64,000 nt of DNA from the NCBI RefSeq assembly GCF_041821045.1, contig NZ_JBGUAW010000011.1, forward strand, positions 62,001 to 126,000. Reading direction: 5' to 3'. Below are positions 1 through 9,828 of the stretch, piece after piece (position 1 is the stretch's first letter; each line of letters starts with the position of its first letter). The position numbers and the translations under genes are program-made. The stretch comes from Thiohalorhabdus sp. Cl-TMA. GTDB lineage: Bacteria; Pseudomonadota; Gammaproteobacteria; Thiohalorhabdales; Thiohalorhabdaceae. The notes beneath the pieces were generated by a model. The model was not told the DNA's origin. It saw only the letters and a program-made list of their open reading frames with translations, and did no database searches.

Positions 1-540
1 CCGGAATCGGAATCCCGCTACGTCGCCGCCCGGGGACTGGGAGAGCAGCGGGTCCGGGAAGCTTTTCCGGATTCCATCATCCTGCGGCCGAGCGTCCTGT
101 TCGGCCCCGGGGACAGCTTCCTGCAGGCCCTGGACGGCATCACCCGGGCCCCGGTGGTTCCCATGTTCGGTCGCGGAGCCACCCGGCTGCAGCCGGCCTT
201 CGTGGAGGATGTGGTTTCCGGCATCGGCCAGTCGCTGGTACGGACCGGCGTGACCGGGAAGGTCTTCGAGCTGGGAGGCGGCAAGGTCTACACCTACCGG
301 GAGATCCTGCAGGTGATCCTCGCCCATCGGCAACGACGCCGGCTGCTGCTGCCGGTGCCCTTCCCGATCTGGCGGGCCCTGGCCGGCGTTGCCGAGCGGT
401 TACCGGGGCAGCCGCTGACCGTGGACCAGGTCATGCTCATGGAGCACGACAATACGGTGGGATCGGACTTGGCCACCTTCGCGGATCTGGGCATCCATCC
501 CGCGAGCATCGAGGACCGGATCGCGGTCAGTCTGCCCTGA
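1..540 (+). CDS. NDUFA9-like NAD(P)-binding epimerase/SDR protein, C-terminal part
   Basis: The 5' end lies outside the window; 179 codons are visible in a frame open from base 1 to a TGA at 538-540. The visible residues include ILRPSVLFGPGDSF, the conserved segment after the active site in atypical short-chain dehydrogenases of the complex-I NDUFA9 type, followed by a VEDV segment and a C-terminal substrate-side domain. Bacterial members bind NAD(P)H, and their substrate is mostly unknown. The gene ends 26 bases from the convergent Fae homologue. Family assignment is fairly sure; the reaction is not known. Confidence 0.75.
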   Translation, partial: PESESRYVAARGLGEQRVREAFPDSIILRPSVLFGPGDSFLQALDGITRAPVVPMFGRGATRLQPAFVEDVVSGIGQSLVRTGVTGKVFELGGGKVYTYREILQVILAHRQRRRLLLPVPFPIWRALAGVAERLPGQPLTVDQVMLMEHDNTVGSDLATFADLGIHPASIEDRIAVSLP

Positions 541-565
541 TCCGGGGTGGCGGGGGGGAAGGCCC

Positions 566-1114
566 TCAGACCTTCCCGTCGAGCCCGAGCTGATAGTACT
601 TGTGGGTGATCTGGTCCTGGTTTTCCAGTAGCCAGTCGATGCTCGGCTCGTGGTTCATGGCCCGCTGGATCACCTGGGTAGTGGCCTTGCGGTGGGTCTC
701 GAACAGGGTCTTGTGGTCGATCTCCTGCTCTTCGAGGATCACCGGGTTCAGCCATACCGAGTAGATGATCCCGATGTCGTTCACCTTTTCCTTGGGGATG
801 TCACCGTTGCGAACGGCATCCAGAACGCCGTTGGCGATGGCCCCCTGGACGGTACCCATGAGGATATTGGTGTAACGGCGGTTATCCACGGTGACCTTGC
901 TGACCATCAGGGTCGCGGGCCGGACCATGACGTCGCCGTTCAGCAGGGCAAAGACCTTGGTGTGGCCCGCGGTCTGGTTCCCGTTCAGCTGCGCCATGGC
1001 ATGGCCCACCGGCCCGTCCAGCTCGCCGATGACGATCTCCGGCTCCGCCCCGGTACCCGGCGCCGCGCCGCCCACCAGGGTCTCGGCCATACGCATTCCG
1101 ATTCGCTCGGCCAT
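566..1114 (-). CDS. Formaldehyde-activating enzyme homologue (Fae family) lacking the catalytic His
   Basis: A 182-residue protein of the Fae fold. In methylotrophs, Fae condenses formaldehyde with tetrahydromethanopterin. The family blocks are clear: ETLVG near the N-terminus, NQTAGHTKVFALL, the VRPATLMVSKVTV segment, and the C-terminal THRKATTQVIQRAM helix. Aligned to classical Fae, the strand EVAHIDLIIG becomes GAEPEIVIG, so the catalytic His17 is replaced by Glu24. The start at 1114 is chosen because an AAGGAG lies just upstream; a longer frame upstream lacks a site. Fae paralogues without the His exist in methylotrophs and have no settled function. It may bind formaldehyde or pterin, or act in sensing, rather than catalyse the canonical reaction. 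Confidence 0.85.
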   Translation of the reverse strand: MAERIGMRMAETLVGGAAPGTGAEPEIVIGELDGPVGHAMAQLNGNQTAGHTKVFALLNGDVMVRPATLMVSKVTVDNRRYTNILMGTVQGAIANGVLDAVRNGDIPKEKVNDIGIIYSVWLNPVILEEQEIDHKTLFETHRKATTQVIQRAMNHEPSIDWLLENQDQITHKYYQLGLDGKV

Positions 1115-1559
1115 ATTGCGCTCCTTATGCTTTGAGGTTGCGAAAGGCAGCCGGAGGGTCCGACTGCCCGAATTCCGTGAAAAAACTGTGGGGCTGGAAT
1201 CCAACCTTATGGTGCGGAAGCCGCACGCAGAATACGCATTCTAGCATACGCCCCCTTCCGCCCTGGCCCACTCCTGGTATTCCCCGGCAAATCTTCCTCG
1301 GTCGGTTACCGCCTGCCCGAAACATCGGCTTTACGATCCCACCTTTCTCTACCTGATTTCGGTCAGCCTCCCCGGAAATTTCTTACGGAAGGCTGTATAC
1401 CCCTTATTATCTATTGCTTCCGATGGCCGCTTTTCCAAGACTTCCCGTCAGTTCATGCCCTCGTTCCGTATACCCGAAAAGCCGAAGGATGCGATTTCGG
1501 TCACGAGCCGCCGGTGACCCGGCATCCCGCCTTTTCCCTGATTGGAGCTGCCCATTCGC
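1115..1559. other. Intergenic region between the Fae homologue and the chemoreceptor gene
   Basis: About 445 bases separate two divergent genes. The Fae-homologue ribosome site (AAGGAG) lies at the left edge and a GGAG for the chemoreceptor at 1544-1547. The middle is a little less GC-rich (around 1385-1425). I could not identify a convincing promoter, operator or small gene; a sigma-28 motif for the chemoreceptor was sought and not found. Confidence 0.5.
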
Positions 1560-3443
1560 ATGAAACGCCCGAACTTCCACAAACGGTTCTCCCTCGGCAA
1601 CCTGAAGATGGGCTGGAAAATGGCCCTGGCCCCGGGCCTGGCCATACTTGCCATGGTTGCGGTCTATGCCCTGACGCAGCTCTACCTGGGCCGCTACAGC
1701 ACGGCGGTTACGCAGACCGAGTCGGGAACCCGGTTCATCCGCCTCACCAAGGAAATGCGGATTGCCGAGAAGAACTACATCAGCCGGCAAAGCGAAAAGC
1801 AGGCCGAGCGAATCGGGCAGCTCTCGCAGCGGATGGAACAGCTTGCGGAGGAAACCCGGGCCCGGTTGTTGGAAGGCGGCGACAATCCGGACCGCCTGGA
1901 TGCCGTGGCGGAGGCCAACGCGGCCTACGCCCGGGCCTTCGAGAAGTTCTCCCGGCTCCAGGAGGAATCCCGGCAGGCCTCTGAGGCCATGCTCGGAGCG
2001 GCCGCCAAGGTGGAAAAGCTCAGCAAGGACCTGATCCAGGGGGCCCGCCAGCGGTCCCGGGGCCTCGGAGCGTCGGGGTCGGGGCTCGACCGGCTCCGGA
2101 ATATCAACGCCTACAAGGACCTGGGGATCCTCATCCGAGAGGCCCGGCTCCGGGAAAAGGAATTCCTACTTCGGGGCAAGGACAAGTCCCTGAAGGCCGC
2201 ACAGCAGGCCGCCGAACAATTGGCGGCGAAGACCGCCGAGCTGGAAGAGTCCGCGTCGGGTAGCAACCGAAAGCGGCTGGCCCGGGCCAACAAGGCGGCA
2301 CAGTCCTATCTGGCCGAGCTCGACCGATTCGGCAGCGCCCGGAAATCGGCCCGGGCACACCTGGATACCATGATCGAATCGGCGCAGAGCCTGGAGCAGG
2401 CAGCCGGCATCCTGGCGGAGAATCAGCGCCAGGAGCAGGACCGTGTTCAAGGCTCCCTAAACGCCAGCATCCTGACCGTCAATCTGGCGGCCATGGCCCT
2501 GACCGGACTGCTGGCCTTCCTACTCACGCGGGCCACGGTGCGGCCGATAAACGCGGTCAGCCGGGCCGTCCAGCACATCCAGAACCAGCGGGACTTCACG
2601 CGCCGGGCACAGTCGGAGGGCCGTGACGAGATCCACGAGATGGCCGGAGCCGTCAATGCCCTGGTGGCGGAGCAGCGCGATCTCCTGGGCGACCTCCAGG
2701 AGCAGTCCTCCCAGGTGGCCGCGTCCAGCGAGGAGCTCGCCTCCTCCGCCGAGGAGATCTCCCGGTCCGCGAGAAGCTCCAGCGAGCGGGTGGAATCGGT
2801 CACCAGCTCCACCAACGAGGTGAACACGGTAGTTCAGCAGGTGGCGGAGAATATCAGCGAGGTGTCCGAATCCACGAGCCGGACCGCCGAGACCACGGAT
2901 CAGGGCATGGAGGCCGTCCGCGAAGCGGGCCGGCGCATCCAGTCCCTGCGTAGCTCAACCGGCCGGGTGGACGAGCTCATGGAATCCATTCAGGCCATCG
3001 CCAAGAAAACCGATCTGCTGGCCCTGAACGCGGCCATCGAGGCGGCCAACGCCGGGGAGCAGGGCAAGGGCTTCGCCGTGGTGGCCGACGAGGTGCGCAA
3101 GCTCGCCGAGCAGACCTCCGAGACCACGGGGCAGGTCAACGAGATCGTCGCCAGCCTGCGCGAGGAGTCGGACTCTTCCGTATCCGCCATGAGCGAGGTG
3201 GAAGAGAAGATGGAGCAGGTCCGCTCCATGATCCAGCAGACGGACAACAACGCCGGGCAGATCGCCTCCGCCGCCGAGGAGCTGGCCGCCACGGTCAGGG
3301 AGACCACGGACAGCATGGGCGAGATCTCCGGCAACGTGGAGCAGGTGGTCGGCAGCGTCACCCAGATCGAGTCCGCCGCGGAGCAGCTCAGCGAGCTGGC
3401 CAGCGCCCTGCGCACCCAGGTGGAGCGCTACCGAATCACCTGA
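1560..3443 (+). CDS. Methyl-accepting chemotaxis protein
   Basis: A 627-residue transmembrane chemoreceptor. There is one membrane helix at about residues 20-42, a long helical periplasmic sensor region to about 300, a second membrane helix at about 305-326, a HAMP linker ([16 protein letters not shown]), and a cytoplasmic coiled-coil signalling domain. The highly conserved hairpin tip that contacts CheA/CheW is present ([20 protein letters not shown], about 488-507). The sensor region is rich in Glu, Lys and Arg helices, like PilJ/helical-bundle sensors; no ligand pocket can be named. The start is ATG 1560 with GGAG at 1544-1547; an in-frame TTG at 1542 is possible but overlaps that site. 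It stands alone, with no che genes nearby. Confidence 0.93.
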   Translation: MKRPNFHKRFSLGNLKMGWKMALAPGLAILAMVAVYALTQLYLGRYSTAVTQTESGTRFIRLTKEMRIAEKNYISRQSEKQAERIGQLSQRMEQLAEETRARLLEGGDNPDRLDAVAEANAAYARAFEKFSRLQEESRQASEAMLGAAAKVEKLSKDLIQGARQRSRGLGASGSGLDRLRNINAYKDLGILIREARLREKEFLLRGKDKSLKAAQQAAEQLAAKTAELEESASGSNRKRLARANKAAQSYLAELDRFGSARKSARAHLDTMIESAQSLEQAAGILAENQRQEQDRVQGSLNASILTVNLAAMALTGLLAFLLTRATVRPINAVSRAVQHIQNQRDFTRRAQSEGRDEIHEMAGAVNALVAEQRDLLGDLQEQSSQVAASSEELASSAEEISRSARSSSERVESVTSSTNEVNTVVQQVAENISEVSESTSRTAETTDQGMEAVREAGRRIQSLRSSTGRVDELMESIQAIAKKTDLLALNAAIEAANAGEQGKGFAVVADEVRKLAEQTSETTGQVNEIVASLREESDSSVSAMSEVEEKMEQVRSMIQQTDNNAGQIASAAEELAATVRETTDSMGEISGNVEQVVGSVTQIESAAEQLSELASALRTQVERYRIT

Positions 3444-3474
3444 TGAGGATTGGTGTGGAGCCCGGCCCCCTGCC

Positions 3475-3693
3475 TCAGGATTGGTTCTTGAGCTGGGCCC
3501 GGATATCGGAAAGAACGGCCAGGGCCGTCAGTGGAATCGCGGTCGAAATCAGACCGAAGATGAGGCCCCCGATGGCGCCCATGAAACCGAGCTGAGAACC
3601 GCTTACCAGGCCGCCCAGCCCGCCCAGCACCAGACCGATGGCGATAATCCAGTCCACCATGCCCGCGAGGAATTCGCGAATCCCGTCCAGCAT
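3475..3693 (-). CDS. Small two-helix membrane protein
   Basis: A 72-residue protein starting MLDGIREFLAGMVDW. It has two hydrophobic glycine-rich segments (about residues 14-34 and 39-60) and a short charged C-terminus. The start at 3693 is supported by a strong GGAGGGA seven to thirteen bases upstream. A longer open frame upstream has no ribosome site and non-membrane composition. I do not recognise the family. It converges on the chemoreceptor gene with 31 bases between them. Function unknown; membrane location is the only firm statement. Confidence 0.6.
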   Translation of the reverse strand: MLDGIREFLAGMVDWIIAIGLVLGGLGGLVSGSQLGFMGAIGGLIFGLISTAIPLTALAVLSDIRAQLKNQS

Positions 3694-3981
3694 ATCTTTC
3701 CCTCCCCAGTATTCTGATGTGGCTAGCGTTTCGAGCAAAGCTATCAGAAGGAAACCGTTCCCAGAAGCCCGCATTTCATTCGAAAAGCCCGAAATTTCAT
3801 CCGCTATTCGGGATTTTCCGCCAGGACGCCCCATGTATAGCCGCTTTCCCGGTGCGGCGGAGCGCATTCCCTCCCCCAAACCGGCAGCTCCCGCATTCCA
3901 TCTTTGAATGACTTCCCCTGGGTTTTACGGTGCCCATGAGGGGGGGGGGGAGCAAGCTGCATTTGGAAGGAGAAAACCGCA

Positions 3982-4431
3982 ATGGCATATCGCTGGATCA
4001 TAGGCGGCGCCCTGAGCCTGCTTCTCATCGGATGCGGGGGCTCGGGCGGAGACTCGGGCATCCCGCGGTCGGCCATCAAGGAGGCCACCGCCAGTACCGA
4101 GGCCGGTATTTGGGTGGAGAATGCCGAAATGGAGCAGAAGGGGGAAACGCTCCTCCTCGCGGTGACCATGGCCCAAGACGCCGACCGGGAGAAGGCCAAG
4201 TACTCCGGACAGCAGTATGTCCGACAGCTCAAGGAGGTCATCCCCGGGACCCCGGACCCGCACCGCGCGGTAGGCACGGGCCAATATATCTACAAGATCA
4301 CGGTGCAGGATCCGCAAGGCCGGGTACGCTACAAGGGTACCAAGCCGAATGATGCCAAAAAGGTCGCCTGGCGCCAGCCGGCTCCACCGGAAGCGCAGAA
4401 GGCCCTGGCCGAACACGACGGCAAGCAATAG
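3982..4431 (+). CDS. Secreted lipoprotein of unknown function
   Basis: A 149-residue protein with a lipoprotein signal: a hydrophobic stretch followed by the lipobox LLIGC (Cys18), so it should be lipidated and anchored in the envelope. The mature part is hydrophilic, about 130 residues, with no motif I recognise. A good GGAAGGAGAAA site sits just upstream, next to an unusual run of twelve G residues broken by little else at about 3940-3951. It appears monocistronic and ends before a hairpin shared with the convergent BON gene. Confidence 0.65.
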   Translation: MAYRWIIGGALSLLLIGCGGSGGDSGIPRSAIKEATASTEAGIWVENAEMEQKGETLLLAVTMAQDADREKAKYSGQQYVRQLKEVIPGTPDPHRAVGTGQYIYKITVQDPQGRVRYKGTKPNDAKKVAWRQPAPPEAQKALAEHDGKQ

Positions 4432-4529
4432 CCACCGGTCCAAACCGCCCCGGGCGGGTCTGGCAGCTCCGGCCCTCCTCCTTCCGGTCTCCGGAGGGGC
4501 GGACCGATATTCCTGTAAGCCCAAAATAC

Positions 4530-4555
4530 GGGCTCCGGAGTAACGCCCGGAGCCC
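4530..4555 (-). terminator. Hairpin between the lipoprotein gene and the BON gene
   Basis: A perfect 9-bp stem (GGGCTCCGG at 4530-4538 with CCGGAGCCC at 4547-4555) and an 8-nt loop sit between two convergent genes. On the minus strand it is followed by GTATTTT, so it looks like an intrinsic terminator for the BON gene. On the plus strand only CTTCCCC follows, so it would be weak in that direction. Confidence 0.65.
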
Positions 4556-4578
4556 TTCCCCGCCGGCCAGGCCGTCGC

Positions 4579-5301
4579 TCACGGGGCGGCGGTACGGTTC
4601 TCCACCTCGCGGGTCCCCTCCACATACCAGGCATCGTGCTCGGCGAGGGTTTTCTCCCGCTCGCTTTTGACCGTCCCGCCGAGAAAAACCACGCCGTCGC
4701 GGGCCTGGACGTTGATCAAGGTCCCATCCAGCAGCACATCCCGTTCCAGGGCCAGCTCCACGGCCTCCGACAGCTCGCCGGCGTTGTCCTCCTCGGCTGG
4801 AGTTACCACCAGTCCGTTTATCACGTTGCGGGTACCGGAGGCCCACCAGGCCAGGAGGGCCGCCATGCGCCGATGGGACAGACTGTATACGGCCCCGTCC
4901 AGGGAGACCACGCCCTCCTCCACGCTGAACAGGATGTCGCCTTCCGCCCGCTCCGGCTCGCGCAGGAGCGCCTCCTCGCCGGTCTGGCCGATCATGCGCA
5001 GGGTGTGATGCTCGAAAACCGGCTCTTCCAGTAGCGCCACCCGAAGCTCCTCCATGATCTGACCATCGGTCTGCGGCTCATCGGGCCGCACCCTGAGATG
5101 GTCCTCCACCTCCTCCACGCCCTCTACCCGCGCGGCTATGCCGGGGGCCCGGCGCTTGTGCGCGATGTCCGCCACCTCTCCCGTCAGGTAGACCGTCGCG
5201 CCTTCCGCGCGGATCTCCAGCGTGGCATCGTGCAGGTTGACTCCCGCATCGAACTCCAAGGCTGCCGTTACGGCCTTAACCAGATCTCGATTCCCGCTCA
5301 T
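4579..5301 (-). CDS. Triple BON-domain protein
   Basis: A 240-residue protein made of BON domains (small alpha-beta modules, often phospholipid-binding and found in osmotic-shock proteins). One covers about residues 5-70 (VYLTGEVADIAHKRRAPGIA), a second about 80-165 (VVSLDGAVYSLSHRRMAALLA), a third about 172-238 (VVFLGGTVKSEREKTLAEHD). No signal peptide is visible, so it is probably cytoplasmic, unlike OsmY. GAGGAA precedes the ATG at 5301. Three tandem BON domains without LysM or a signal occur in several proteobacteria, but their job is unknown. Confidence 0.85.
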   Translation of the reverse strand: MSGNRDLVKAVTAALEFDAGVNLHDATLEIRAEGATVYLTGEVADIAHKRRAPGIAARVEGVEEVEDHLRVRPDEPQTDGQIMEELRVALLEEPVFEHHTLRMIGQTGEEALLREPERAEGDILFSVEEGVVSLDGAVYSLSHRRMAALLAWWASGTRNVINGLVVTPAEEDNAGELSEAVELALERDVLLDGTLINVQARDGVVFLGGTVKSEREKTLAEHDAWYVEGTREVENRTAAP

Positions 5302-5557
5302 TTGCCGTTCCTCGCGTTACCGGACTATGCGCAATTCGGTAGCCTTCCAATGTAGACACAGGAGGGCCCACCGCGCGCAAGGCCCGTGCCCGGGGGTTGG
5401 GATTCTCCCGGTAGGGCATTGCTCCGGGGCGGAAACGGCCGCGGCTGAACCGGAAGGGCGGGACGGAGTCCGAGTAGTTACCCGGCCGCGTGGACGATGC
5501 GCGCTTTATCGGCCAGGATATGAAGACCCTGTTTTGCCAGGAGAAACGGTCGGCCCT

Positions 5558-6682
5558 ATGCCTCCACGGTTACCCCTCCAGTTGCCGCGCCGTCGTTTCC
5601 GGAGCGCCCTCCTCGGCCTGACGGCCGCGTTGATGGCCACCTTGACCGGACCCGCCCACAGCCAGCAGGCACCCCCCGTCCGGGTAACCAAGGCGGAAAC
5701 CGCTCCCATTATCCGCGAGGTGCAGCTTACCGGGACGGTCACCTCGCCTAAGGTTGCGCGGGTTTCCACATCCGTGGGCGGGCTGGTGGAGACCATGCGG
5801 GTGGACAGCGGGGATCGGGTGGAAGCAGGCATGCCGCTTCTGAAGCTAGACCGCAAGCTGGAGAAGCTGCAGCTCCGCCAGGAGCGCGCCGCGGTGGCCG
5901 AGGCCGAGGAACAGCTCGCCGACGCCCGGCGCAGGCTGTCCGAGGCGCGTCGCCTGGTCCGAAACCAGAACATCCCGGAGTCCGAGGTCCGCTCCCGGGA
6001 GGCGGAGGTCCGCATCGAGCAAGCCGCCCTGGAGCGGCTGCGCGCCCGGGCGGAGCATCAGGCCGAGCGCGTGGCCCGCCACAGCGTGGACGCGCCCTTC
6101 AACGGCGTGGTGTCCCGCAAGCTCACCGCCGCCGGCGAGTGGGTGGACCCAGGAACCGCCGTGGTGGAGCTGGTGGCCATGGACGGCCTGCGTCTCGACT
6201 TCCAGGCCCCCCAGGGCTACTACCCCCGGATCGACGCGGGAGCCCCCATCCGCGTGCGCCTGGAGTCGGTTCCGGACAATCCGCTGGACGGCCGGGTGGC
6301 GGCAACGATCCCCGTGAGCGACCCTGAGGCCCGCACCTTCACTGTCCGCGTGCATATGAACCGCGAGGAGGTCCCCATCACACCCGGCATGTCCGCCAGC
6401 GCCACCCTGCCGCTGGAGACGGGCCGGCGCGGTGTGGTGGTGCCGCGGGACGCGCTCCTTCGCTATCCGGACGGCCGCAAGACGGTATGGGTGGTGGAGA
6501 AGGACGGCGACGGGCACGTCGCCCGCGAGCACAAGGTGCAGACCGGCCTGTCCTTCGATGGCCGCGTGGAGATCCGCTCCGGTTTAGAGGCGGGAGCTCG
6601 GGTGGTCACGCGGGGGAACGAGGCCCTCCAGGAGGGGCAGCGGGTGCGACTGGTCGGCAGCAACCGGGCGGCGAGCGACTAG
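5558..6682 (+). CDS. RND efflux periplasmic adaptor (membrane fusion protein)
   Basis: A 374-residue adaptor that links an inner-membrane RND pump to the outer membrane. The N-terminus is a signal peptide ending near AHSQQ. It is followed by a lipoyl-like half (TGTVTSPKVARVSTSVGGLV), a coiled-coil hairpin at about residues 105-165 (LQLRQERAAVAEAEEQLADA), the second lipoyl half (DAPFNGVVSRKLTAAGEWVD), and beta-barrel and membrane-proximal domains. The ATG at 5558 is chosen because it begins the signal peptide; AGGAG lies about 14 bases upstream, rather far. Three bases separate it from the pump gene. No TolC gene is nearby. Confidence 0.9.
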   Translation: MPPRLPLQLPRRRFRSALLGLTAALMATLTGPAHSQQAPPVRVTKAETAPIIREVQLTGTVTSPKVARVSTSVGGLVETMRVDSGDRVEAGMPLLKLDRKLEKLQLRQERAAVAEAEEQLADARRRLSEARRLVRNQNIPESEVRSREAEVRIEQAALERLRARAEHQAERVARHSVDAPFNGVVSRKLTAAGEWVDPGTAVVELVAMDGLRLDFQAPQGYYPRIDAGAPIRVRLESVPDNPLDGRVAATIPVSDPEARTFTVRVHMNREEVPITPGMSASATLPLETGRRGVVVPRDALLRYPDGRKTVWVVEKDGDGHVAREHKVQTGLSFDGRVEIRSGLEAGARVVTRGNEALQEGQRVRLVGSNRAASD

Positions 6683-6685
6683 GCC

Positions 6686-9600
6686 ATGTTCGAGGGGCTC
6701 ATCCGCAACGGCATCCTCACCACGGTGGTGGTGCTCATCGTCTCCGTGCTGGGCATCGTCGCCGCCCTGCGCATACCGGTGCAAATGATTCCCGACCTGG
6801 AGGTACGCACGGTCACCGTCCAGACCGACTGGCCGGGGGCCACCCCCCAGGACATCGAGAAAGAGATCCTCATCGAGCAGGAGGAGTACCTCCGCAACCT
6901 GCCCAACCTCCACCGCATGGTCTCCCGGGCCTCCAGCAGCGAGGCGGAGATCGAGCTGGAGTTTCCCTACGGCGTGGACATGAACGAGACCCTCATCCGG
7001 GTCAACAATGCCCTCAGCCAGGTGCCCTCCTACCCCGAGAACGTGGACCAGCCGCGCATCTACGCCGCCTCCTTTTCCCAGAACTCCTTCATGTACCTGC
7101 GCGTCGCGCCCCTGCCGGGCAACCCGCGCGGCCTGAACATGACCATGATGCGCGACTTCGTCGAGGACCGCGTGCGCACCCGCATGGAGAGCGTGCCGGG
7201 GGTGTCCCAGGTGGAGGTGGGGGGCGGCGCGGAGCGCCAGATCCAGATCCATCTGGATGCCGAACGGCTCGCCGAGCGCAACCTCTCGGTGCCGGCCGTG
7301 CGGGAGGCCATCACCGCCCGCAACCAGGACGTCTCGGGCGGTGACCTGGAGTCCGGAAAGCGCCGCTACCTGCTGCGCACCATCGGCCGCTTCGAGGACC
7401 TGGAGGACCTGCGCCGGATGGTGCTCGTGCGCCGCGGCGACGCCGTCATTCGCCTCGGCGAGGTGGCCGAGGTGGAGCTGGGCCATTTCGAGATGCGCGA
7501 GCGCTCCTACGTCAACGGCAATCCGGTGATCCGCCTCTCGGTGAACCGGGAAACCGGCTCCAACGTCATCGACATCAAGCAGGCCCTGCTCCCCCGGATC
7601 GACGTCATCAACCGCGAGGTCCTCAAGCCCGCGGGCATGGAGCTGACGCTCACCACCGACGACGTGCGCTACGTCACCGCCTCGCTGGCCAACGTCTGGA
7701 AAAACCTGGCCATCGGCGCGGTGTTCGCGACGCTTGTGATGTTCCTGTTCCTGCGCTCCGGACGCGCCACCGCCGTGGGCGTCATGGGCATCCCCATATG
7801 CGCCATCGCGGCCTTCCTCGGACTGCTGCTCGCCGGACGGAGCATCAACGTCATCTCCCTGGCCGGGGTGGCCTTCGCCATCGGCATGACCCTGGACAAC
7901 AGCATCGTGGTGCTGGAGAGCATCGAGCTGGAGCGCCGCAAGGGCAAGGGCCGCTTCGCCGCCGCGGTGGCCGGGGTGCAGCAGGTGTGGCCGGCGGTGC
8001 TGGCCTCCACCATGACCACGGTGCTGGTGTTCGTGCCCATCCTGTTCATCGAGGAGGAGGCGGGCCAGCTCTACTCGGACGTGGCCATCGCCATCTCCGC
8101 CTCCATCCTGGCCTCCATGGTGGTGGCCATCACGGTGCTCCCCACGGCGAGCGCCCGCCTACGCTTCGGGGAAAAGCCGCAGGGGGAGACCGGCTCCGGG
8201 CTGCGCAGGCGCACCCTGCGCGGCGTCGGCGCCCTGACCCGGGGGGCCACGGCCCGCTTCGCCACCATTGCGGCCACGGTGGTGGTGAGCGTGGGCATCC
8301 TCTACTGGCTCACGCCGCCCGCGGAATACCTGCCGGAAGGCGAGGAGGCCAAGACCTTCGCCGCCATGAACGCCCCGCCCGGCTACAACCTGGAGACCAT
8401 GACCGAGATCGGCGAAGAGCTGCACGCCGAGTTCCTGCCCCACCTCGACAAGGCCCCCGCCGCCTACGAGCGCGGCGAGACCGAGATCCCGGCGCTGGCC
8501 TACTTCATCATGTTCGTGCGGCCGCAGCAGATCTTCATCATCACCGAGTCCAAGAACCCGGACCATATCTTCGACCTGATGGACGTCATCCAGGAGAAGT
8601 ACGCGCAGTACCCCGGGATGCGCGCCTTCGCCTCGCGGGGCTCCATCATCACCAGCAACGAGGGCGGCACCCGGAGCATCAACCTCGACATCTCCGGGGC
8701 CGAGCTGGCGCCCATCTACGACGCCGCGCTGTCCGCCTACCGGCGTGCCGAGGAGATCTTCGACGACCCGCGCATCCAGGCCAATCCGTCCACCCTGTCC
8801 CTGTCTCAGCCCCTGGTGGAGGTCCACCCCGACTGGGACCGCACCAGCGAGCTGGGCATGACCGCCGGGGAGCTCGGCTTCACGGTGGCCGCCCTCACCG
8901 ACGGCGCCTATGTGGACGAGTTCTTCCTGGCCGACGAGAAGATCGACATCTTCCTGTACAGCGGAAATGGCCGGGACGCCGGCGTGGACGGCCTCGACCA
9001 GATCCCCATCCACACCCCGCAGGGTACCGTGCTGCCGCTGTCCGCCATGGCGGAGATCCGGGAGACCGTGGACACCAGCGAGGTGCGCCGCATCAACGGC
9101 CAGCGCACGGTGAGTCTGAACATCATCCCGCCCCGGGACGTGGCCCTGGAGACCGGGGTGGACCGCGTCCGCGAGGAGGTCATCCAGCACCTCCGGGACC
9201 GCGGCGCCATCCCCAATACCGTCTCCGTGGACATCTCCGGGGCCAGCGACCAGCTCCGCGAGACCCGGGAGGCCCTGTCCGCCAACTACCTGGTGGCGGG
9301 CGCCCTCATCTACCTGCTCATGGTGGCCATCTTCCGCCACTGGGGCTATCCGCTGCTGATCATGACCGCCATTCCGCTGGGCGTATCTGGGGGCATCCTG
9401 GGACTGCGGCTCATGAACTGGGTAGGCGGCATGCTCCCCGCGGCGGGACTCAACGCCATCCACCAGCCCTTCGACATGATCGCCATGCTGGGCTTCCTGA
9501 TCCTCATGGGCACGGTGGTGAACAACCCCATCCTCATCGTCCACCGCGCCGTGGAGAACGTGCGCGACGCCGGGATGGCGGCGCGCGAGGCGGTGGCCGA

Positions 9601-9826
9601 GGCGGTGGAGTCACGCCTGCGCCCCATCGCCATGTCCACCATCACCACCATCTGCGGCCTGGCGCCGCTGGTGTTCCTGCCCGGCGAGGGGGCCGAGCTC
9701 TACCGCGGCGTGGGCGCCATCGTCCTGTTCGGCATCCTGGGCGCCGCGGTGGTCTCCCTAACCTTCCTGCCGGCGCTGACGGTGGCGGTGCTCCGCTGGC
9801 GGGGCCGGCGGACAGCCGGGGAATAA
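6686..9826 (+). CDS. RND efflux transporter permease (AcrB/MMPL superfamily)
   Basis: A 1046-residue inner-membrane proton-driven pump. It shows the family layout: N-terminal helix (IRNGILTTVVVLIVSVLGIV), large periplasmic loop, six helices, a second loop and six more helices. The TM4 proton-relay region reads GMTLDNSIVVLESIE, with one Asp followed by Asn, as in many non-HAE RND pumps. The second half contains LMGTVVNNPILIVHRAV and a final hydrophobic bundle. The N-terminal porter motif QTDWPGATPQDIEKEI is typical. It is co-transcribed with the adaptor. The substrate cannot be told from sequence; drugs, lipids or solvents are all possible. Confidence 0.93.
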   Translation: MFEGLIRNGILTTVVVLIVSVLGIVAALRIPVQMIPDLEVRTVTVQTDWPGATPQDIEKEILIEQEEYLRNLPNLHRMVSRASSSEAEIELEFPYGVDMNETLIRVNNALSQVPSYPENVDQPRIYAASFSQNSFMYLRVAPLPGNPRGLNMTMMRDFVEDRVRTRMESVPGVSQVEVGGGAERQIQIHLDAERLAERNLSVPAVREAITARNQDVSGGDLESGKRRYLLRTIGRFEDLEDLRRMVLVRRGDAVIRLGEVAEVELGHFEMRERSYVNGNPVIRLSVNRETGSNVIDIKQALLPRIDVINREVLKPAGMELTLTTDDVRYVTASLANVWKNLAIGAVFATLVMFLFLRSGRATAVGVMGIPICAIAAFLGLLLAGRSINVISLAGVAFAIGMTLDNSIVVLESIELERRKGKGRFAAAVAGVQQVWPAVLASTMTTVLVFVPILFIEEEAGQLYSDVAIAISASILASMVVAITVLPTASARLRFGEKPQGETGSGLRRRTLRGVGALTRGATARFATIAATVVVSVGILYWLTPPAEYLPEGEEAKTFAAMNAPPGYNLETMTEIGEELHAEFLPHLDKAPAAYERGETEIPALAYFIMFVRPQQIFIITESKNPDHIFDLMDVIQEKYAQYPGMRAFASRGSIITSNEGGTRSINLDISGAELAPIYDAALSAYRRAEEIFDDPRIQANPSTLSLSQPLVEVHPDWDRTSELGMTAGELGFTVAALTDGAYVDEFFLADEKIDIFLYSGNGRDAGVDGLDQIPIHTPQGTVLPLSAMAEIRETVDTSEVRRINGQRTVSLNIIPPRDVALETGVDRVREEVIQHLRDRGAIPNTVSVDISGASDQLRETREALSANYLVAGALIYLLMVAIFRHWGYPLLIMTAIPLGVSGGILGLRLMNWVGGMLPAAGLNAIHQPFDMIAMLGFLILMGTVVNNPILIVHRAVENVRDAGMAAREAVAEAVESRLRPIAMSTITTICGLAPLVFLPGEGAELYRGVGAIVLFGILGAAVVSLTFLPALTVAVLRWRGRRTAGE

Positions 9827-9828
9827 AA

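Noticed and set aside
3938-3951. G-run upstream of the lipoprotein gene as a phase-variation tract
   Set aside because: A long G tract in a promoter region can vary in length, but a single sequence cannot show this, and no promoter was found around it.
8159-9544. Minus-strand frame of 461 codons inside the pump gene
   Set aside because: Antisense shadow; composition dominated by Gly, His, Val and Asp with no family match.
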